Shown here: positions 55,896 through 64,000 of the stretch, piece after piece
How the letters are laid out: each line of letters starts with the position of its first letter
Numbering within the stretch: position 1 is the stretch's first letter
Assembly (NCBI GenBank): GCA_033060915.1
Contig: CM065393.1
Location: 3,316,001 to 3,380,000, forward strand
DNA length: 64,000 bases
From: Euryodendron excelsum
Lineage: Eukaryota; Streptophyta; Magnoliopsida; Ericales; Pentaphylacaceae
Direction of reading: 5' to 3'
The notes under the pieces: generated by a model
Database searches by the model: none
Told to the model about the DNA's origin: nothing
The model's input: the letters and a program-made list of their open reading frames with translations, nothing else
Program-made: the position numbers and the translations under genes

Positions 55896-58800
55896 TACAC
55901 AGTACGCATCAGTTTGTTCAACTTTCTTATTTCAGCTAGTTGATCATTATGAACTCCTTGAATGGTTATACAGCTTTTCAGAAAATTTTCATTAATAATG
56001 AGAGTGCAACCACATGATTGGAACTTTTTTGTTCATCATATTATTATACTATTCCTCTACTTCGAGAGATCTATAGCATAGCATATAGTAACCTTCTTCT
56101 AATATTGATGAGGAAATTTCAAGTAAAATCTGGGAACCCAGTGGATGAGTTCAATGCATGAAGATTCTCACCAGCAAGTTAATACTCATTGCAAGCATAG
56201 ATCTCGTTTTTGTTCTTGCCTAATAGTAATCATTGAGCGAGCGAATTCTGGATAAATTTCACCTTGTCAACATCCATGATAAAACTGATGCTTGGTGTTG
56301 ATTTCTGAGTAGAAATGGCAACAATCTTGCTGGTCAGATAGTCGCAAGTGAAGGGTTGGCTTAAGTAACAAACATAAAAATTGAGAAACTAAGAACTTTG
56401 ATTGGCATCTTGTCTTTGTATTACAGGTTTTGAACTCGAGGTTTTGGTTTATTATTGTTGTTGATGTTGTCATTGTGGCTTCTACTTTCTGCTGCCAGTA
56501 GTGGTGTATTATTACTATCATCGTAATAGTTAGTACTTGTGTGACTTGCTTGTGGTTGGTATTGGATTATCATGTGATTGAATGCAATGGTTGACATCAT
56601 TCAAGTTGATTTAAAGTGATTTATGAACTAATGCTATGAGATGTTCATTACTCTGTTTTCTTTTTCATTCTTTCGACCAATGTGGATAGGCACTACACAA
56701 TCGAGGGTAAAGCCCCCTCCCGCTCTTCTTCCGCCTTAGTTGGGTAGAAGCAGTCGATACGATTCCAAGTCTCTAGTACTACACCAAGAGACATTACCAA
56801 TTATGCTAACTGGTACGTCCCACGCAATATCCTCTTCCATTTTAACACATACTCTACTCGCCCTATATATAGGGCTGATTGATTGTGGATGCAAGGTATG
56901 GCCCAAACCATGTAATTCGTAGCGTTCTTCTCTCTTCATTTTATTATTTTATTATACTTCCTTTTTTTTTTTTGTCCTTTTTCTTCATGTCATCAAAACG
57001 GTTGATCCTTTAGATGTAAGACAGTTCCAACAATTTCCCTTATTCCGTTCATTCTATCATTGCGATCATCCCTTCTTAAGAGTGAGTTTAAAAGAAGACG
57101 AGGAAAGGTTGCAAATTTTTTTAAAGAAGGGTCATGAAGTTGCCAGACAAGAAATAAAGTGATACGAAAGGATAGAAAATTTTGGGGAAAGAAAAAGAAA
57201 AAGCTTTTTTGCTCTGACACTTCTCCTTAGGTACTATTGGGAATGGATTTCAAGAATTTCGTAAACAATTTGATTGGGAGTACTGCACTTGATAGACTGT
57301 GGGCAACTTGTTGGATTAGGCTCTGTTGCCAAAATCTAAGGGTTTGCGAAGCTTTCATTTAGGTGAAATTTCTTCATCAAATTACATTACTACTTTTTCC
57401 ATTTCAAGCTAGTTGGGCACTTCATCAAAATATCTGTGCACCAACTTAAGGGGAACCATGGGACAATACATGAGTGAATTATCAGGGTATTGCAGAGAGG
57501 AAGCAAAGGACAAAATCGTGATTGAATCATCAGTGAATTGATTGAAATGATTCATATCATTGATGAAGTTGATAGGAGTGATTCACAGAATGATTATATG
57601 TTCCACTACTCTAATATTTCCTCTTCACATTTTATACGTTGGATTCCATTCACCCTTTAAATATGGATGTGTCATTATAGAGAATTTCAAAAGTAAAATA
57701 ATAAAAAATGACTATGCCATTCAAACTGAATGTTAGAAAACTAGTTTAAGCACTTTTTTCTGAGTTAGTTTTAAGCTCTTGTAAGGGTTATAAAGCAACC
57801 AAACAAAGAAGTACTTTCTTCAAACTGCTTTCTTAGAACTTATGAATTGTGGTTGAAGGTTACACTGAATCATTAATGCAACTTTCACTAACATAATCCA
57901 AGTGAATAAGTGGAGAATCAAAAAGGTAATACATATATATATATACATATATGTTTGTGCATGTATGTATCTGTATATATATGAATGCATTATTATTTCT
58001 GTCAAGAATTGCATTTCAGATGAGGCAACTATGAAAATCTGTGTGAATGCAGTCTGCCAACCATAAAAAGCAGCCTAGCAATAGTTTACGGCTTCTATAA
58101 AAGAACATGAAGAACAGCTGTAGAGCTTTTAATATGAAACATAAAGTAGCTGAAGGCATGTTTTTTTTTTCTTTTTTCTTTTTTTCTTCTTTTGCTTCAT
58201 TTGCGGTTTCTGATATATTTGATTTCTCAAGTAAATTCAGTTTTTTACCAACTTCTTTTATTTTTTATTTTTTTGTCTCACACTTGAAGGAAGTTACGAC
58301 TGAGGATGTCTTGCCAATGATTCAATCTAAAGTGCTTTTCTTCAACTGATGTTCACCAGACAGATGTGGTATGACTGTTTAAAGTTGGAAAATAATCATT
58401 GTCTTGGCTGGTAATATATATTTTTTTCATTGTTTCTCTCTCCTTTAGTTACTTGATGAAAGTGAGCATTTATAGAATACTTGTCTGATGAGAACTCAAT
58501 TGGAATAGTTCATTTAAACTTGCCAGTAAACATCTACCAGATTCATGAAAGGCCACTCGTATGGAAATGATGACTATGGCACAATTAATATCAAAAAGTT
58601 GGGGATCATAATTAATAAAGCTTGAAAGTATTACTGAAAGAGATTAGAGGTGGAGGAACTTGTGATAAGAATAATATGACAAATGAAAATTATGTCAAAT
58701 TTTCCGCAGTCTCAATTGGAGTTGGTGGTAATTGTTTGGGGACCTACTTAGACTCTACCATGTTTCAAGATGCTAGTATAATGCTCTCAATTTTGCTGTA

Positions 58801-58959
58801 TCTTACTCTGTTCTATTATTTCAAAGATATGCTTTAGTTTTTCTTATACCTCAGATATTCTGTTAATCATTGGTACATAAGCCTTCTGGAATTTTCTACC
58901 TTCTAGTTCTCTGTTATTGTACATTGGATTGATGGTAAACAATTGCATAACCACCCCAG
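55896..58959. other. Intergenic DNA, no supported gene
   Basis: A CCTATATATAGGGC palindrome-like TATA motif lies near 56859-56872 without an associated gene. TA/CA-rich simple sequence lies at about 57930-57980 and a T-rich run at 58160-58200. The short ORFs do not resemble proteins. Confidence 0.45.
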
Positions 58960-59400
58960 AAAATGTTTGGTGTGTTTCTCCAGACGCTGAAGAGGATAGG
59001 ATCAGAAATAGCAGTACATGATGGGGAGCAGAAGAAGATATTAGAAGAGGAGAAGAGAAAAATAGAGAAAAGGAGCAGGGAAAAGAGAAAGAAGAAAGAA
59101 CAGAGAATAAGGGCAAGAGGAGGAGAGGCAAGCAGAGAGAGAAGAAAGAACAGAGAGCAGAGAGACGAGAGGGAGGAAATCAATATTCTGTATTCAATTC
59201 AATCCCATTGAAAAACTAATTCAATTTTTACACAATACAAATAATGCGATACATATAGGCAATGCCAAAATAGGAAATAATAGTGGAAATCTAAATAAAA
59301 TAAGGCCCCTAAAATAAAGTCCTACTAAAACTATAATTCTAAGAAACCCTAATCTCTTGGTCTCTTTGTTCCCCATCAGAACCCTTCACCATGGTCACAC
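58960..59400 (-). repeat. Possible LTR fragment on the - strand
   Basis: Read on the - strand from about 59380, the sequence has features of an LTR R-U5 region: AGTAGGACTTTATTTTAGGGG, TTTCAATGGGATTGAATTGA, then a long CT-rich tract (59190-59030). No paired LTR or primer site was found. On the + strand the same purine-rich tract gives an E/K/R-rich ORF (58963-59211) that I do not consider a gene. Confidence 0.3.
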
Positions 59401-62109
59401 TGACACCTGCTCTGCAATAATGAGCTACAGCAGAGGAGATGAAGCATAAGCTCCATTCAAGTAAAGGTAAACCTTTACTTATTCTATTGTCTTGATTGTC
59501 TGGAATTAATTAATAGGAGCTGATTATTAACTGGAAAAGCAACTGACAAGACTCCAGAGCCAAACAGAGCTATTAATTAATTATTTCAGTTTATTTTTTA
59601 GGCATGGCTTACAATTTTATGTGGAGACAATTGTTAAAGGACTTGTCTATACATCATACTTTTGGGTTTTGATTCCATTCTTTTCTTTTACCTTTTCGTT
59701 CCCCAATTAAAATTCGGATAATTCACTTTGATCATTCCAAAAAGCTAATCACTTCAGATAATTGGACTGAAATTCACATATTCTGGGATTTATGTGATCT
59801 TTCAGTCTTCAAAAAATGAGTGGAAAACTTGTGTGATTTTTAGTTTTTAGATTATGCAAGGTAAGAACCAGGATTATGCTGCTTCTTCTGTTGTCCTCTG
59901 TATGTAATTATTAGGGGCATCAGGAACAAACAACGATGAAAACTGATTCTGAATGAATATGAGTGATATCCATGATGGTGGAATCTTGAAACTAAAAAAA
60001 AAATAAAAATAAAATTGAAAGGTAAAATATTGTTCTGGTGCTGATACATGTGTATAGATAAAGGGACTGGCAGCATACTTTTCATTTTATTTTTGACAAT
60101 TTTCTGTCCTTTTGAGTTATCAATGAACAGATTCTGTTAGGGTAATCCATGTGTTGATGTTGGGCTCGATTGTTTTTTAACAGACTACTGGCCATCAAGA
60201 AAATGGCCAATTAGCAGATTTCTAGTTGCAGCAGTTCCAAAAACTTTTAAAATAGTGGATTAATGTTCAATATCGCTAAATCAGGTTGCATCTACTTGTT
60301 CTGAGACATACAAGGGGAATCCTGTTGCTTACGAAGAAAGTCTAAATAGACTAGAAATAACTATTGTGAGAGGAGGAGGACATGTAGGTCAGGAAAAAAC
60401 CAGCAGAAGGCAAGAATTTACAGTTCAACTCCGAAAATCTGTCTATGGAGTGGCTTCCGATGGAACTGAGGATATAGAATGCTATCTCAGTCAGGTATCT
60501 AGTACTTTTCCCTGTAAATCAATTAATTGCTCCAAAGGAAGGGCAGTGGTGGCTGGCACTATGTTAGCTATCTTGCACTCTATGTTAGCTATCTTGCACT
60601 TGTCAAGGGATAGAGCGATCCCTTGCAATCAAAGCATTACAAGAGTCATGTACTGTCCGCTGTCAAAGCATTATCTTCTTAAATGAGGCAAAAAACTATT
60701 CGACATTGACAGAGATCAGATAATCACTTCCCCAACTTTTGTTACTGCAATTCTATCAGCATTGCAGGGTATTAGCACTATGGAAGAAAAATTCCATTTA
60801 GATTAAAGATCAGTTTAGCGTTATAATAGAAAATTCATGTACCCTAAAGAAACCTCCTTTCCAATTTTGCATCTCCTTTGTCTAGATAGCCTCATCAATC
60901 AAGGCTAAGAAGATGGTTTGGCAGCAATGGGTTGCATTGCAACATTAGACACAAGTCATATGAACCTTGGGTCTGTATGGGTGATTTAATGTGCGCACTC
61001 CATGTGGGACAGAAAAAGAGGATCAACAGATAAGCTAAACAAGTATTGTGAATTTTTGAAGGCCTATTTCGGATTGCCATCTTATGAATCTAGACTTTAG
61101 AGGTCCAAACTGCACTTGGTAGAATAAGTGCAATGATGGAGCAAATGTGAGAGAGTGCAAATATGAAATGCTTTCTCATCTTCCGAAATCCTCGATTATA
61201 GGATCCCTAGATTGTCAGTTGTCGGTTAACTGAAGAAACTAGCACAAATGTTCAAATTCGAGTCCATGTAGATAACCTATCTCAATTGCAAAGACGTGAT
61301 TGCTATGGCATGGGAATCCACAAGAGAAGGCTCCAACATGTTTGAGCCAGTTCAACATCCTAACGTATACATAGAAAACTTACATCTTGGAGTTGTGAAT
61401 AGAGTTCCCAACTCACGGAAACTTGCTTCCTTGTCTAAGGAACTCAACTTACTCGAAGAGATGGCCTATGCTGAGGACTATGTCAAGCAGAATATTATTA
61501 TTGGGCAAAATTTTTGAGTATTTGGAATAAGGAGGAAATACACTGGCGTTAGAGATCAAGAATACACAGAATAAGGTATGGTTGGGGTTTTTCCATGTCT
61601 CTACAGGTTAAGGAAGGACAATAAATTAGATCTTTGAAATGGAATTAGAGAAAGGCATATGTCCAGTCAGGGAATAAGATACCAGTGCTGGTATTCTCTG
61701 CTATATTTCAAAGTTGTTTAGCAATGACAGTCACCAAGATGTGAGAATTTCTCTCCTCTTGTCGTTCAGCTCCTTTTCCTTGTTGATTTGATTAATCCAT
61801 ATGCTTTTGATTCTAATAATTGATACGAGAATTTGCTAGGTGGAGCAAAAGATTTTTTGGTTCTGACATTTACCCCCAGGATGCTTTGCTTGTATCCCTC
61901 CATCTCTAGAGTTAACACTTTCCTTTGATTTTTCTCTTATTTCTCAGCTTTAGCTCCTGCCACTTGGGTCTAATTGAAGAGGGCTTCCTTTCCCAAGTAC
62001 CATGGCTGCGTATTTTTCTCAATGATGTAGAACAGATTAGGAATGGGGGCCAAAGGTTGCCTATATTGGGAATTGGAAGGTTTTGATTGTAAAAAGCTTC
62101 TAGGGTTAG
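59401..62109. other. Intergenic DNA, no supported gene
   Basis: TATGTTAGCTATCTTGCACT is repeated in tandem at about 60562 and 60582. ORFs at 60366-60686 and 61296-61517 are unlike known families. The second has plausible composition but no flanking exon structure. No RNA gene or transposon boundary is clear. Confidence 0.4.
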
Positions 62110-62935
62110 GGTTCTATGAGGACCTAGAAAGCATGGACACTCTGCCGAGGCTTTCGTATGCGTGTTGGAAGCCTTTAGGACGCAGACATGTGTCGAATAT
62201 CCGTTGGACACGTGTGCCATCAAACGTGTCTAATTTTAAAAAAAAAAAATTTCTTCACACACTCTGTGGATAAGGCTAGAACACGCGTGTCTTATTTTGG
62301 ACATTTTGTAGACACAGCGGGGGCTCTACCATAAATTTTGAAAATAAAAAATGAGGTATATTTTACAAATTTAAAACTTGAATATGAAAAATAAAATAGA
62401 AAAAAATGTTTAGTTCTTTGAAGTCAATCGGACGAGAGAGAAACAATTTTTGCTTTATTTTTGATTTTTTGTATATCTTTGTTTGAAGTTTTTGGATTAT
62501 TTCGATTTTTTAGTATGACCTCTGTATAAGCTTTATGATTTATGTTAAGGATTTATGGTTCCATGTTATGCAAATTATTGACAGTGCCTTTTAGCCTTTT
62601 CAAATAATGCCCATCTTACTGTTTTTCAATTACTAAGCATATTTTAATGGCTAATTGCTTGAAATATAAAGCATTTTTGCACTTTTTAACTACACATGGT
62701 TCTTTAATTAAGTTATAGAAGACATGGTTCCATAATTTTAGCTAGTGTTATCTTGTATTTTTATTAGTTTTGAATAATATATATGTGACATATAAAAAAT
62801 ATAAAAAATTATATATTTTTGCCTTGTCCTCGCAGTGTCGTATTTTGCATTTTTTAAAATCATTGTATTAGCATATCTATACAGTTTTGTATCTATGTCC
62901 CGTGTCTGTGTACGTGCTTCTTAGATGAGGACAAA
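62110..62935. repeat. Dispersed GACAC-type repeat, longest copy
   Basis: The left part (GAAAGCATGGACACTCTGCC, then GACACGTGTGCC) and the right part (CCCGTGTCTGTGTACGTGCTTC) face each other as loose inverted ends about 800 bp apart. The interior is AT-rich. It shares CTGTGCTTCTTAGAT-like ends with 28590-28620. No transposase or clear target duplication is seen. Confidence 0.45.
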
Positions 62936-64000
62936 GAAACAATTTAGGATCTAGAGTTGGAAATGGTTGAAATTTGGCTCAGTTTCTAAAATTCTAGCTA
63001 GTTTGTAGAATTTTTAAAGTAGGCACTATTTAAAGGCTTGAATTGTAGCTAAATTAGGGTTTTAAGATTAAATTGAAGGTGTATATAGGTGTATGGGGTA
63101 ATGATGAGTCAGTAGAAGTTATAGAACACGTTAGATGACATCGAGAAGAACCCAAATGGAAGTTGGAGGAAGAACAAAGCATCTAATACGAGAGAGAGCG
63201 AGAGAGAGAGAGAGAGAGAGCCTATGGAGTCTGGAGTAGGATGATTGAATGAATGCCTGGTTTAGGAAGCTTAGAGTCTTTTATATAGGACCTTGTACTA
63301 AAGTCCAAGTAAGATTGGATTTGTAGGTGATAAGGCCTATTCATAAGAGTCTCTGCCCTAGTAGGTCAAGTAACTAAAGTTCTATATGGAGTGGTATCTC
63401 TCTTTAAGTGAGATTGGCCTAAAGGTGGATTGGATCCATGTGAGGGGCATGCTAAGGCAGAGTTTTTGTTCTAAGCCATAAAGCCACTAATTTCCCAGGA
63501 TTCTTGCTGTAGGTCATGAATAAGTTATTCAGTTTGCCTAGACTTGCCTCAAGAGCTTGAAAGAGCGTCATTTGGTGAGTAATCGTGGCCAAATCAGTGC
63601 ACACACGAAGTGTCTAGGTCCCAATAGCTACTTTGCGCACACCGTTCGGCTTCCTGAACATGTGAGCATGAACACGTGATGTTCGGCATCCCTAGCTCGG
63701 GGAGGGGTAGCTTACACGTGGGGTCCTCAAAGGAGACTTAGATGCACGTGTCATCTCGTAGATTAGGAGTACATACGGAAGGCTAACAGGTTGGGGAAGG
63801 GGTTAAATTTTTTCCTTCTTCTTCTTTTGTTATTTTATTTTGTTGTTTTTATTTTTTAAACTTTTTTTTGTAAGTAAGGGCCTTCGTGTACACCACTTTC
63901 CTTCTCAGCCACCCTGGCCCCCACCTCCAGCTGCTACCCTTACTCACCGCCCCTCCCACCACTCCCAACCTTTTTTTTTTTTTCTCCTCTTCTCTTTTCC
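62936..64000. other. Intergenic DNA with a GA microsatellite
   Basis: (GA)n lies at 63190-63220 with one GC interruption. From 63560 to 63800 there is GC-richer DNA containing CACGTG-type motifs (ACACGTG, GCACGTG). The last 60 bases are C/T-rich. No gene is recognised, and an element may continue beyond the window. Confidence 0.45.

Noticed and set aside
58963..59211. K/E/R-rich ORF resembling a charged coiled-coil protein
   Set aside because: It follows from a purine-rich simple tract (AGAAGA/GAGAGA). The other strand has equally long frames and the region looks like an LTR CT-tract.
60366..60686. 106-codon ORF
   Set aside because: No family match by eye, and it spans a tandem duplication of TATGTTAGCTATCTTGCACT, suggesting non-coding DNA.
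61296..61517. 73-codon ORF with ordinary amino-acid composition
   Set aside because: No recognised family, no splice signals or neighbours supporting a gene, and such a length is expected by chance in this amount of DNA.
1..64000. CRISPR arrays, operons or other bacterial-type systems
   Set aside because: No array of identical short repeats with unique spacers exists. The tandem repeats found have no spacers, and the genes are intron-bearing plant types.

Overview
The window looks like nuclear DNA of a flowering plant. It has intron-containing plant gene families, is AT-rich, and is packed with plant-type LTR retrotransposons and MITEs. I cannot resolve the lineage further. Only three host loci are recognisable. 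They are a compact molybdopterin synthase small subunit gene (CNX7/MOCS2A type, + strand, 33328-33630), a complete four-exon xyloglucan endotransglucosylase/hydrolase gene (XTH, - strand, 45530-46849), and an F-box gene broken by one stop codon and one frameshift (+ strand, 52873-53992). They share no pathway and appear to be separate genes stranded among transposons.

Layout. 1-4.3 kb is a long, internally repetitive LTR-like sequence ending near an Arg-type primer-binding motif. 4.3-6.8 kb resembles a solo Ty3/gypsy LTR on the - strand. 6.8-11.8 kb is the 3' end of a Tat-lineage element (a decayed antisense ORF plus LTR pieces) interrupted by a 1.8-kb copia/SIRE-like solo LTR. 12.3-22.3 kb is a complex Athila-lineage element. 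It has two direct LTRs, a tRNA-Asp primer site, decayed gag-protease and no polymerase. It is followed by a tRNA-Asp copy split by a foreign retroelement fragment and closed by a third, inverted LTR. 22.3-33.3 kb is AT-rich DNA holding direct repeats, a Tourist-type MITE, a palindromic MITE and a 1.5-kb Mutator-type element with a perfect 9-bp target duplication. CNX7 follows.

35.4-45.0 kb is a Tat-lineage Ty3/gypsy element on the - strand, with decayed gag, protease, RT, RNase H and integrase. Between integrase and its 3' LTR it carries an intron-containing antisense ORF on the + strand and an eight-copy 59-bp minisatellite. XTH follows, then two MITEs upstream of it, then a truncated Tat-like LTR-gag piece at about 48.4-50.4 kb, then the F-box pseudogene. 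54-64 kb is mostly non-coding, with short tandem repeats and LTR- or MITE-like remnants.

The most unusual structure is at 20.1-21.05 kb. A nearly complete tRNA-Asp copy, extending well past the normal 18-nt primer site, lies between two Athila LTRs that face each other, and an 824-bp piece of another retroelement sits inside its D-loop region. No CRISPR array, operon or bacterial-type system is present.
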